A stretch of DNA of 64,000 bases, from assembly GCA_036244855.1 (NCBI GenBank), contig BQKZ01001050.1, forward strand, positions 1 through 64,000, in the 5' to 3' direction. Positions 1-13,000 of this stretch are shown piece by piece. The notes beneath the pieces were generated by a model. The model worked only from the letters and a program-made list of their open reading frames with translations. It was not told where the DNA came from and did no database searches. This DNA comes from Temnopleurus reevesii (taxonomy: Eukaryota; Echinodermata; Echinoidea; Temnopleuroida; Temnopleuridae). Position numbers and translations under genes: made by a program. The first letter of the stretch is position 1; each line of letters starts with the position of its first letter.

Positions 1-1007
1 ACCAAATTTTCTAACTCTAAACATCACAATCACTTTAGATTTTATATTGCTGATGTGCAAAAGAGATAATAAATTCTGTTTTTTTTTCACTACATAGAAT
101 TTTTAAAACTGCCTCTTGTCTTGTCTTCTAATTGTTTTCTTGGTGAATATATAGATAGATTATCTTCCAAAATCATGGTTTATATACTGTGAAAGAAAAA
201 AAAATTATGGTTCTTTTTAATTTTGATGAGATGTGTCCATTATTAAACAAAACTGCATACAATTGAAAACCATTGAACAGATCTATGTACTGTACATTCA
301 TAGAAATCAATCAGTGTGAAAGAATGACTCAACTTGCTCTTACCCCAGCTTCCCCTAAAACAGCAAATGAGAAAAGGTGGATAAATTTGTTAGGGCATTC
401 TAAAATGAGATTGAATTCATTCAGGCGATCCCTTGATCCCACCCACTCATACATGTATTCCATGTAATCTTGGCTGCAGAAATGTTTACTTGTTGAATAG
501 CCACAAACATCCCAGGTTTTTTTTTCTCCAAGTCCCATTGATGGAGATACATGTAGCTAAATGTATGCTGAAATAAAAAAAACTTGAATAATGCATAATG
601 AAATGAGCATACATGCAGCTCATTTGTAGCTCATTCATGTACAGTGACTTTGCCACTGTTTTATCAAATTTGAATTTAATTTGTTAGTGACAGGGGTGTA
701 GCAATTCCTTTGATGAGATTGGTGTGTTTTGCATTGATAATGGAAGAAAACTTTTATCCATTATCTGCCATAAATTTGATAAAAATATGACTTTGTTGTC
801 AGATAAAATAATATGCACACCTATGATGTGTGAAATTGTGAAATTTTTAATATGATGTGAATGAAATGTAGAGAATTATGGTTAGCTCTGTTGGGGGTAT
901 GTGTTTGCTTAATTCTCTTTAAAGAATGAGACATTTAAATCATTTTTATGAAGACAGACATTCATAGTGTAAACAATAGTCTGCAATGGCTAACCGATAA
1001 CCTATCT

Positions 1008-1548
1008 TAAGCACTGTATCGAAACAAGAGTATTACTGATGGAATATTTGTGTCCAGATAGGAAGGCTATCACTGATTTACCTGCCACGTTAAATGGGTT
1101 ATGTAGGGCTTCCACTCAACCTGGAAAACATATAAAAATAAGTTCATCTTTCTCCAGTCAGGGAAAAGTGAGGTAATTTCATACAAATTCCTCAAAATCA
1201 GGGGAAAAATCAAGGACCTTGCTCTCCTTAAAGTGGAATGAAACCCTGGAATTAATTTGCTATCAGTCGATGAAGAAAAATATGATGATCAAACTGTGAA
1301 AATTTGAGCTTAATTGGACAGTCCGTTCAAAAGTTACNTAAGCACTGTATTGAAACAAGAGTATTCAATGGAATATTTGTGTCTAGATAGGAAGACTATC
1401 ATGGATTTGCCTGCCAGGTAAAATGGGTCACATAGGGTTCGTACTCTACCTGAAAAACAGAAAATAAGTTACAATTTTTCCAGTCAGGGAAAGTCAGGGA
1501 ATTTCAGAGAATCTACACAAATTACCCAAAATCAGGGAAAAATCAAGG
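1008..1548. repeat. Direct duplication, two diverged copies 331 bp apart
   Basis: Copy 1 (1008-1216) and copy 2 (1339-1548) share TAAGCACTGTAT, GAATATTTGTGTC, GATAGGAAG, CCAGTCAGGG and GGGAAAAATCAAGG in the same order, with roughly 15 percent mismatches and small indels. The single N at 1338 sits exactly one base before copy 2. The pair may be a real tandem duplication or a contig-join artefact, though the divergence is high for two alleles. Confidence 0.75.
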
Positions 1549-3305
1549 GTCCCCAATTAGTATAAATGCTGTTTTAATTTAGAATTTATCGAAATGTGTT
1601 GAAATTAGTGAATTTAATTGCTTCATCCTGGAATTTTGAAGAAAACAAGTTTTGGGAAAAATCAGTGAATTCATCCTGAAAAAAGGGAAATGGTGTTAAA
1701 TAGCAGTAATGTACTAGACTCCCTTTGTGACCTAATTTCTACTTGGCAGCATAGGCTTCTATAAACACAGGGGTTCTGCTTAAATTCTATAAACTTACAT
1801 ACTGTTCAAGCAGCATATAAATGTCATGAGCAGTTGCTATCTTGCCTCAAATCAGGTAAATAAAACAGAATGTCCTGATAATAAACACTTCATTTTATGG
1901 CCAGTAACAGAGGAGAGCAATGGTTCTAAAGGGTAGGCTCCTGTACTGCTCCATGTCATATAATATGATACAGTACAACTTCCTCCCAGGGTTCACTGAA
2001 CTTTTGAGGTATTTTCTTCTTTTTTTAGACATGTACATGAATCGATACATAGTTGAGCTTTTTTGTAATCGTTTGTCTCATTATGGGCCTTTTGGCTAAC
2101 ATTGCAATATTCTTTCATCTGAACTGATACGTTGTCATTTCTAATTACATTCAGCTTACAAAGTACAAATGCATGTACCTTAAACAAGAAGAGTACACTC
2201 AGCAATTTGGAAATTTGCATCTAGTTGATTAAATGTCGTTATTTTTTTCGGATGAAGAGTAAATGTAGATGTGTGGATGTGCAGACTTAAACAGAAGTTG
2301 CCCATCCCAAATTGAAATGCATGTAATGTAATCCTTTAATTCTTGTTGACACTTCTGTGAGTGTACACCTACTCATGAGGGTTCTGTGTCATTTACAGGT
2401 CTCTATTTGTAAACAGCCTCATTATGTAGATAAATACATGTAGGTTTATGTACTGTTTGTGTACATTGACAATGCAATGTTGGGAGTATGATGAGTATTA
2501 TCCTATTGTGCATCACGTATGATGAATGTCATGGCGCAAGTTTAGCCTAAATTTCACTGGCCTGAATCCATTTTGGTGACTGAAGAATTTATCAATTAAC
2601 ATATTGTGTAGGCCTAAATGTTTACTTTTGTAAAAATAAAAATGTTCAGGAGTCCTGTAAACCCAGTAGTTTTACACTGAAAAGTACTGTGCATGATAAA
2701 TATAGGTGAGGCAAGAAATAAATGCATATAAGTTCTATGTGGAAAATCTGATCTTTTTTTTCCCATCAAGATAATGAAAAGTTTACTGTAAATGTATACT
2801 ACACGCAGGCCTAATGTAATTTAATTGTATGATAATGTACTATGCACTGTCATAAAACCTTACCTTCTATGTAGATTAAAACTTGGTGAATCGCAATCAG
2901 TATTGTAGGATTTCAAATATTCATCATAATACCATGTACTGCAAATAGGATTTTTTTTTTAAATTGTGGGTGTCCATTTACTCTTTAGGGTTATACAAGC
3001 AATGTGTGTTTGTGCACTTACAATGTCTAACACAGTGAGACTTATATATTCCATCATATGAGTAATTTTGCCAATGATAAATATTGAATGCATTCAATTT
3101 ATGCCAGTGGGATAAAATTGAATTGGGTCACTGCATTACAATTTTTTTTCAATTATTGATGACGGCTACTTAACTCTTGCTTCAGTGTTGGAATAGTTTA
3201 GATTCTTTTCTCCTGATGATCCCAGATTCACATTTTATGACCAAAATGAATTTCAAAGTTTTAAATTATTCAATGCTGCTTACAGTCATACATATACCTG
3301 TATTA

Positions 3306-3490
3306 GGGGTGTTGTTCAAAAGTTACAATTGATTGCAAGTTGCAGTTGATTGGAACACGCCAATCAAAACCCTTGTTTCACGCGTATGTTGTTGGAAGCG
3401 TATACGATGCGGCGAATGAAAATGCGCTTTTCAATTTGCAATTGATTTGCAGTTGATTTTCGATAAATTGCAACTTTCAAAAACACCCTT
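3306..3490. mobile_element. MITE family A, copy 1
   Basis: An element of about 185 bp begins GGGGTGTTGTTCAAAAGTT and ends with its near reverse complement, AACTTTCAAAAACACCC. The middle carries CpG-rich MGCGTNN blocks typical of this family. Both ends abut TA, which fits a Tc1/mariner-type target duplication. It has no coding capacity. Other copies lie at 4676, 6343, 11534, 15153 and possibly 33158. Confidence 0.75.
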
Positions 3491-3849
3491 TAGTGCCCAC
3501 CTATCTGTAGTGACCACCTGCATATACTAATGGCCATCTTGATTGGTTCCCTCAGATGTGTTATAGTTCAACCTGTCAATATAGGTAGCTTGTCTACATT
3601 TGCCAATTTTTTTTATCTCCCTTTGACGGCCATTATAGACAGGTTTTACTGTCAATCAAAATAGATCCACTGTAACCATCTGCTGTTACTTTGAATGCAA
3701 GGACATTTCACTCATCTAAACAGCTTAACTAAACTACTATAGATTGTTAGTACCAGTGAATTTTTAGTATGATTATTTGCAAGCTATACATATTGCAGTA
3801 CACCCAAACCAGTCTAACATCCTGGTTATCAATGTTTTGATTGTTACAG

Positions 3850-4017
3850 GAAGCACTGCATAGAGAACAGATGCTGGAACAGAAACTGGCTGCCTTACAG
3901 AGATTGGTGTCATCAACGCAAGAGGCAACAGATAGCAGCTGGCAAGCTCTCATTGATGAAGATAGGTTACTCTCCAGGCTAGAGGTTGTCGAAAATCAAC
4001 TCAGGGCTTATTCTAAG
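3850..4017 (+). CDS. SLMAP: SLMAP exon a
   Basis: Acceptor TTACAG, donor GTATCC; 56 codons, phase 0 at both ends. It encodes the most conserved coiled-coil block of SLMAP, from EALHREQ to LRAYSK. The reading frame continues past the donor into the intron, but that extension is not conserved. Confidence 0.95.
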
Positions 4018-7000
4018 GTATCCTTGCATTTCAAAGAAATTTTGCTTCGTATGAACATTGTAGAAGCTTATTCAAAGTACATGCATTGAAAATAAATCAG
4101 TTTCTATTTTTATTTTCTATTCATCGTCATATTTACGTTTTCAAATATGAGTCATATTTCAAGAAAGATGTTTGTTTGAATAATAAAATATGTACTTTTT
4201 TCGAATCCAAGGCCCCGTTACATAAAGGTTTGCAAACAATTGCTAATCTGATAGTGATTGATATAAATCGCTAGTCTATGGCAAATCATGTACTGAAGTC
4301 TGCAATTGATCGCAAAATCAAATAGCGATTAATCGCAAACCTTTATGTTACGGGGCCCAGGATGGTAAAAAATATTCTGTTCTTTTAGGGTCATTGTATG
4401 GATATTATTCTTTTAATAAGTTCATGACAATATCAAGTAATTTCCACTAAACATCCTCCAACAGGATACAATTTGAATTCTCACTTTTTTTTTCTCAATT
4501 AAGTGTTTGTACATATTTGGAAGTCATAGATCATGGCCAAATGAATTGTCATATCTTGTTTGGTTTGGGGACATTTACTTTTCAAATGAAACTACTAGTA
4601 TTATCTTGTCGTATTATTGGTTATTGATTGGAGTAAAGCATTGACATTCCCATGTCAATATTTTCCTTTTTTTTAGGGGGAGTGTAGATAGAAAGTTGAG
4701 ATAAATGGAAAATCAACTGCAAATCTGTTGAAAATAGAAACTTTCAATTGACTCTTTTAAACAAGGATTCCGATTCGCACTTGTCAATCATCTGCAACTT
4801 GCAATTGATCCTAACTTTCTAGCAACACCTCATCAGTTTCTCCTTGTTTTTTTCAGGTATCAAGACATGTAGACATTTTTCCTTAGAGACAAATATTGTT
4901 TACAAAACATTGAAGTATGTAAGACAAATATATTGTTTTAAAACTCTCAATCTTTTCTTTTTCTTGATTGCATAATACAGGCAAATACAGAAGAGAGTAT
5001 TCGTAAGGAGCTAATAGCACTACAAGAAGACAAGTCCAACTATGAGAAGACTGTCAAGGACTCCCTGAAGAAAGCTCTAGAGGAAAAGCTGGAAGCATGT
5101 AGGAAAGTAGCAGATACAGAGGTGAGAACATTTATTCATTTGTAATGTATTTTTATGTATGTAATTGGCTGAAGCATTGACAGGACCATAGCTGCCTTCT
5201 ATTACTAATTTTAGCCTAAGATTTGACAAGTTTTTTTGTTAAAACCACTAAGGATTGCTAATTTTGGCAACATTGGTATCATGCATTTCGATGTAAAATG
5301 TGTGAAGATTACAAATTTGTTGCAGAATTGTTACTTATATTTGGATCATGTTGGCAGCTATGCAGAATGCTCCCTCGTTTGCATATTGCTCAAATTGATC
5401 CATTGTTTCTGGAGTAAATTAGGGTACCAAGCAGAAATATTCTTTCATCCATTGACTATGAAATCATGTAGTCCCCGCGTAAAGTCTATTGGAATTATGG
5501 AATTCAGTCATCAAGGGTTAAGACTGGACAACTACTGCTGGAATCAAATTATTCAACTATCCTATAAAATTTACACTTGAAACATTTTGGTCAAAAGAAT
5601 CAAGAGACACTACACCCTGGCAACTTTGAACCTGATGACTACTACAAATTACTGAAGTGCATTTGCTCCAGAGTATCTATCAAATCTTATGATTTGACAT
5701 TACTCATCTTTATTCTCCAGCGGATGCTGAGCAACTCAGAGGATGAATGTGCACATGTCAGGGAGGAGCTGGAGAATCTGAAGCAGGAGCAGGACATGCT
5801 TCTGGAGAAGTACTCCCAGCTTGAGAAGGACAGCCAGGAGCTGCTCCAGAAGATGAGTGAAACAGACAAGCTCCATGAGGAGGAGCTGGAGAGGATGAAG
5901 GAAGAGCAGAGGGAGATCCAGGAGAGACTCATCGCACTTCAGATGACAGAGAGTGCATTGAGAGCTAGTGCAGAGGATCTTCAAATGGAGAATGATCTTA
6001 TCAAGGACCAACTCCTGTCAACAAAAGGTAGGATGGGTGTGAGGAAGATGGGTTGGGAGGGGCGGGGGGGGATCCAGGAGAGACTCATTGCACTGCAGAT
6101 GACAGAGAGTGCTTTGAGAGCTAGTGCAGAGGATCTTCAAATAGAGAATTATCTTATAAAGGACTAACTCCCACACCAAAAGAATGGATGAATGAGAAAA
6201 AAGGAAGAAGAGGGGGAGGGAGAAGACTCCAAATAGTAGGATGTGCCTTGAGTCAGTTAAAAGAATCCCCAGATGGAGACAGATCATCAAGGAACAGCAA
6301 CAAAGTGAAAGTCAAGATAATTGTATTGAGAGTATGGGGCTAGGGGGGTGTTGCTGAAAATCAACTGCAAATCAACTGCAACTTTGCCAATTATAACGCG
6401 CGTTTTTATTCGCGCATGGTATGCGCATTTCATAAAACGCGCGTGAAACAATGATTGTGATTGGCCTGTTCCGATCAACTGCAACTTGCGATCAATTGCA
6501 ACTTTTGAGCAACACCCCCTAGGAGAGGTATCATGGGTAGGGTAGGAGGAAAGGAAAACCAATTCATTCGAGGCAGGAAAGGAGAATGGAAGGTTCGAGG
6601 GACAGATAAAGAAGGAAAGGTATAGTGTCTATATTTTTAAATGTGTTGATACTTCTCATGCTATTATCATCATTATTTTTTACTATTTTTGTTTACTAGT
6701 TTGAGATATATTTAATATGTATATGTTATGCCTTTGTTGATTTTAAGGAATTAATGCATTCATTGTTTAGAACGCTTCGAATCTGTTTGGAATTGAATGC
6801 TATAAGAAATTTTATGTATTATTTTTTTTCTTTTTATCAATATAACAAGGAAGAAACTAATGAGAATGAGCATATAGGGGAGCTTCTTTCCCATATTTTA
6901 TTCTTTGTACCACCATTTTGCAACCATATTTTTTATTTATTTTATTTAATTTAAAACGGTTTAAATCACAATATCTTTTTTGACCTAATGGCCGAATTGC

Positions 7001-10000
7001 AGATATATATACAAGAATACATACAATGAAAAATGAATGATTGAAATGCTTACCTCCACAGAACGTCTTGAAGAAGCTCAGGAAGCTCTGAAGTTAGTAG
7101 GGAACTCTCAGATAGACAATGGAGAAGGGGATAAAGATGAGGAGGAGAGCAAGGATGAAAAACCAGCTCCTTCAAAGGAAGTTAAGGAAAGTGAACCAAC
7201 TGAACGTAAATCAGGTACGCTTTGCATCAAATATTCATTTTAGCTAGGGGGAAAACCATTCATTCTGTGTTGGGTGGGATTTGTTCACTACTAAGATTTT
7301 ATTTTAGTCACTAAGTTCTTTTTTTTACCTAAACACAACAGCAAAAAAGACTGAATTATTGAGAAGTAAGATTTTTCTAATGCTGTACTAAACTTTCACT
7401 TTTCAATCTTTCAATCTTAAAATTTTGGCCGGCATTTTATTTCCACTTCCATTGAAATTCATGTTAAAGGACACTGTTTGGTTTTATTGTATTTTAGGAA
7501 TCTTGATTGTTCTCTCATAGTGATTCCTCTTAAAGTATGGGTACATTGAACTCAGATTTACATGTTTTCTCACTTATTTCTATGTGCATACCTTCAAATG
7601 TCTTGATAAAGCACATAGTGTCATCTAATATCATAATCAATGAAATTGGAAAGTCAATTCCCAGAGTCAAATGAACATATCTGGAGTAAAACTGTCAGTA
7701 CTAAGGAGGTCGAATTCTCTAAGTCAGAAAAGAAGTTCTTTTGTTTCAAAGGAATGTAATCATGTTTCTGAAGTGAATAATTCTTTGGTTTAATATATAA
7801 ATTATATTCTCATGTTCTTGTATAAAAATGTTGTGAATTCTTATTGCATCTTTGCACATTGAAGGTCCAGGTGGAGGGGATGAAATTCCAATACATCATA
7901 TACCTCTCTTAACGAATGGAGACGACAGGACACCTACCAGAGAGTCTGGTGTTCAAGTTCATTCTTGGATGGAGGCTACGGAGAAAGAGATCAATGGCAG
8001 GATAAAAGATACAACGGGTTAGTCTACCAGTCTTTCATACTTTACACACAAAAAGTTATAGATCACTTTTTTATTGTACTACTTCAGAATGGTTATACAT
8101 GTATTTTTTTAATACATGTATTATCAGCATTTATATGCTTTCCTCATTGAAAATGTTAATATAACTAGCAAGGCAATTATAATTTTACATCTGATTCCTC
8201 ATCAAGAAGAGCCATGGATTATTACATTTGAAAACGGGTGTGTTTCATAAAGTTGTTGGTAGGCCTAAGAACGAGTCTACGAATGACTGGAGGCCCTTTT
8301 TCGCACTCAATGATAACTTGTGTTGCTGAATTGCACCAAAGAAAGGGCCACCAGTCCATCATAGAGTCGTGCGTAGATCTACGCACGACTTCATGAAACA
8401 CAACCCAGATGTGATGAGAAATGTTCTCAGTGTGATCAGAAATTACAATAAGGATTTGGACAAATAAACCATGTCATTTATGCCTTCACAATAGATTCAT
8501 GATTCCATAAGGAAATAGCTTGCCTCTTAATTCCCTTAACAAGTGCAACACCTGTTTGAAATTTCTCCACATAAGAAGAGGGAAGTAAATTCTTTTGTGT
8601 GTGTGTATTGAGCTATCATGAATGCATGAATGGGCAATGTTTAATTTGTCCAAATCCTTTGTCCATCTCCTCATAGTGACTATATTTTTCAATTGATGCG
8701 TGTTATTGACGTTGAATGAAGTAAGGAAGGCTCATCTGGTTAGATATGAATAGATGCATCGTCATGATACATGATTGAATTGCTTCCTTTATTTCCCATT
8801 CAGAGCTTAGAGTGTCTGTGGCTATTTTTACCACTTCCTTGATTAGTGCATAGAACAGCTGATCTTCACTTGCAGCTTATCAGGATAGGTTACAATAGTG
8901 GTGTAGGCTTTCAAGGGCTGAGCTAGGCTTTCTACAAGAAAAGAGGTCCTTTGATGGAAGGATCCATTCCATTCATGTTTTTTTCATTCATAGAATTCAT
9001 TGAGTCAATCAAATGATTTTTATGAGCATCACTATTTTTTAAAAGAAAGTTGATGAATTTGGAGGAAACTTGCTTATCATTCCAGTTTTGAAGGGTGATT
9101 AATAGCTTTGTAGGGTGGTTACATTCTCAATTTGCTATAAATAAATAATTTTTATGTGTAAACAAAAAAATGAAAAGAAAAGTATAGAGATCACTAGAAT
9201 TTTTAGCACAATTTCATGAACATTTTAAACCACTAAATCACAAGTCTTTCTATAAAGGAAAAGACATGCAGCTTTCGTTCAGTCACTTGCCAGTGAATAG
9301 ATTACAAAGACTGAATTTCCAATACAATTGTGACCTAAACATCTAGTTCTCCCATTTGCTTGATTCATGTTTCATTCTTGTTGTTTTATTTTTTTCCTTC
9401 TACCTTAGTGTGTGCTGCCAATTGACATTGTTAGAGCATGGCAGGTTCTACTACCCATTACTGTTTGAAAGAGAATGAATGTAATTTTTAACCAGGATCT
9501 TGTTTTTATATTTTTGAGCAGATGGTGCTATGATAGATTCAGTGAAGACTTTGAAGAATACAGCAGAAGAATCGGTTCTCCGAGAGGTTACTAGGAAGAA
9601 ATGTAAGAAATGTACAAAATTTTATGTTAATTCTAAATTTAGCATCATTTTTAATCAACTGCTCAGATGAATTTGTCCATGTTGTCAGATGATTGTATTG
9701 TAATTGTATAAGTATGATGTCTTGTACATATTTTTGCATATCATGTTATGAATTGAGTGCATATATCATCAAATTTATACCATTTAAAATTCCATTCCTT
9801 ACAAGACTGATGATAGTAAACATGTATTTCTTACTCATATATCTAGACATTGATAAAATATATAAGCATACAGAAAAGTGCTTCCAAAGATTGATTATCA
9901 TATTTAAAAACTTTAGATTTTCTTATTTAGAATACCAAATACTTCATTCAAATATTGATTAGCTGTAAATATATTTGGTATTGAATACAATAGCAAAGTA

Positions 10001-13000
10001 TGCACTTGTTCCATTTGTGTTCACAATGTCTTTTATCTTCCAATCTCAATGCAGTTGAACTTGAGGAAGCTGAGAAAAGGATAGCAGAGAGCAACAGATC
10101 AATAGTCAGTCTGAAGAGTGAATTAAGTGAAGCCCACCAACAATTAGAAAAACACAGTCAAGAAATCAACTCATTGGAGCAGAGATTACAAGAAGCAGAG
10201 GATCACACCAAGGAAGCTGTAGAGAAAGCTGTAGCAGAACTCAGGGAGAGGTTATCACCAGATATTGGCTCTGATAGCCAGGACACTGACTCTGAAACCT
10301 CTAGTATACAGACATTAGTGGAAGAACCTATTTTAATCAGTAAAGATCAAGAAAGGCAGCTTGCGGCAGCGCCCGATGGAGGGACTTTAGCGTCATCGTC
10401 ACCGTCATCGGATAGTAGATTGCATAATCATGTACATGATGAAATTGGTAAGTAGAAATATAGAAATAGGCATTCAAATCAATCAAAGACAAAACAAAGT
10501 GATGATGATGGTGATGATAATGGTGATGATGATGATTATGATAATGGTAATAGGGGTGGTGGTGATGGTGGTGGTGGTGATGATGATGGTGGTGGTGGTG
10601 GTGGTGGTGGTGATAATGGCAATAGTGGTGTTGATGGTGATGGTAGTGATGATGATGATGATAGTGGTGATAATGACAGTGATGATGGTAGTGGTGATGG
10701 TGGTAATGATGATGAGACGATTTGAATTTGAAGTGTTTAATGAGGATACATAAGTGTAAAAGTGGTAATTGCTATATAATAAAGTTTGCAGATGTGTGGT
10801 TATGTAGGGTAGTGATCTTGCTGCTGCTGCTGATGATGATAATGAAGGTGATAATAATGAAGATGATGATCCTGATGATGATGGTGATAAGGATGATGAT
10901 GATGATGATGATGGGAATGAGGAATGTATTACATTACTTACTGCCATGTTAGTTGTCTTTATCCTAATATGATTGAAATAAAGTTAGGTTTATGATGTAA
11001 TTCTTCCTTCTCTCTGAAATTCATGAATTTGTACATCTACACACTTATACAGATGAACTTCAAACACTGAGGCAAAAGTACAGTGAGCTAGCAAAGGAAA
11101 ATGAATCTCTAAGTAAACAAGTTACAAATGCTGTTCAAGATGCTAGACTCGCAGCAGATGATACAGCAACATTGAAGGGTAAGGCACATTGAGGGATATC
11201 ACTGGAAATATACACTGTGACAAACAGAATTGGACAAAGTGAACAATATCCATTCAAGCATTCACAATAGTTAGAGGCACACCAAAGATGTTTCCTTCCC
11301 TTCTATTCTGCAGAGAAATGTTGAACAAATGTTGCACCTGTTCGGTGAAATTCAAGAAAGCTGTGTTCTTTTGTGTTGAAAGCTACTGTGAATACCTGAA
11401 TATGGTTTGTCCGATCCCTTTGTCCCTTCTGCTCACAGTGGTATTATAGATTTCATCTCTTAATTCAAAAAGACATTTATATCATTTATGAAGAGAGAAT
11501 AGAAGGGAGGGGAGAGATAGGGAACAATGAAGAGGGTGTTGCTACAAAATTGCAATTGATCACAAAACAATTGCAAATTGAAATGCGCATTTTTATTTAT
11601 GCAAGGTATGCGCTTTCAACAAGACGCGCATGAAACAGTGATTTTGATTGGACCGAGCTTTGATCTCACCACCCAAGACATGATTGAACCAGGGATTGAA
11701 TGAGACCCTCAAGAATAATTTTGTTTATTTCCCCCTTGTAGTTTGGTTACAGGAGCTTATAGGAATGAAAATGAAATAGATGGTCTTAGGTCATTTCAAT
11801 TAATCCCCAAAATCTTGTACTTTTTCTATCCTCCTCCCTTTTAGAATGAAAAGGCTCATGAATATATTCTATTATCTTACGAGGGACATTGTTAGAGGAA
11901 AGGGCTGAACTGATGAATATGCTGAAAAATCTTTGAAAGATAAATCTTATGAGTTTTCCCTAAATATGCATTTGTTGCAGGTATACTGGAAGAAGCAGAA
12001 AAGTCCTGTAGTGCAGCAAAGGCCCAATTACCATCATTACAAGGTATGCTTTACTGACAGAAGGTGTAAATAGTCTCTTATCTATCTATTTGGTTCTTAT
12101 TTCATTAGGATTAGTGTATTATCATCAAGTTCATCCTAGATTCTAACATAAATTTTGAGATTTAAGTTATGTGTCATATCTATGATAAAAGCTCGAGTTG
12201 ACAATTATCTCTCAGTTTGGGACTCATAGCGTATTTTGGATGAAAAAGAAAAGTGAGCATGTGCCATAAGAATCTTGAGCAGTGATCGAGTAATGCCCTA
12301 AATTTCTACTCTAGATGGCTGCTGTTTTATGACTTGGAAGAAATTTGACAAAATTAAACTCACAACCCTTTAGACTAATTTGGGAGTAGATGCTTTATTC
12401 GAAATATCAATTTTCGCTATTGCATTTTTAATTGTGTTGTCTATGCACTTTATTATAGAAAAACTGAGGAAGGAGTCTGGTCTTGTACAACAGCATCGTC
12501 AGGAAATAGAGAGCTTAAAAAGTTAGTTGATCCTATTCCGTACTGTAAACACAATTGTCCTGATTCAATGTGATTTTGATAAAGTTATAAGATAATTTTT
12601 TTAGTGAACATTTCTCATGTCCATGTTAATGTATATCATATTTTATCACTTTCTTGAAATTATTTTTTTAATTCAAGATTGCATGAAATGTAAAAGACGA
12701 AATGTCTTATCTTGTACAAGGGGCTCTCTTGTGTCATTATAAACATTGCAAATTTTAAACAATGATAAGGAATGTCCCAGTACACCGCAGAATTCCTAAT
12801 TACCATCCATACTGGAAAGAATATTGGGGGAACATGTGAATTATGAGGTGATACACTACCCTGCAGTATTACATAATATGGAATCACAAAGGCCTCTATT
12901 CTTTACAGTTCCCACCATAAATCCCTAAACAAAAGACTCACACTGTGAATGGAAGGAAGCCTCAAACACAGAAATACAGCTTTTGTACCTGTTATTCCCG

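Larger units (their letters stand above)
1..3849 (+). other. SLMAP: SLMAP intron (5' part of gene outside window)
   Basis: No coding exon is visible before 3850. The first exon in the window corresponds to the point in human SLMAP just after the FHA domain and linker, so this stretch is read as the 3' part of a long intron. It holds a direct duplication (1008-1216 and 1339-1548), a single N at 1338, a fragment of the foldback repeat seen upstream of PXK (about 1290-1337), and one family A inverted-repeat element (3306-3490). The small open frames at 273-538 and 1993-2220 have no recognisable content. Confidence 0.6.

Noticed and set aside
273..538. Short frames on both strands near the left edge
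   Set aside because: No similarity, no codon signature, inside an inferred intron.
5236..5720. Open frames linking SLMAP exons b and c
   Set aside because: Intron sequence containing dispersed repeat L; exon c has a clear CTCCAG acceptor.
10430..10952. Open frames rich in Met/Val/Ile on + and Thr/Ser on -
   Set aside because: They translate the GAT/GGT microsatellite; no start context or homology.
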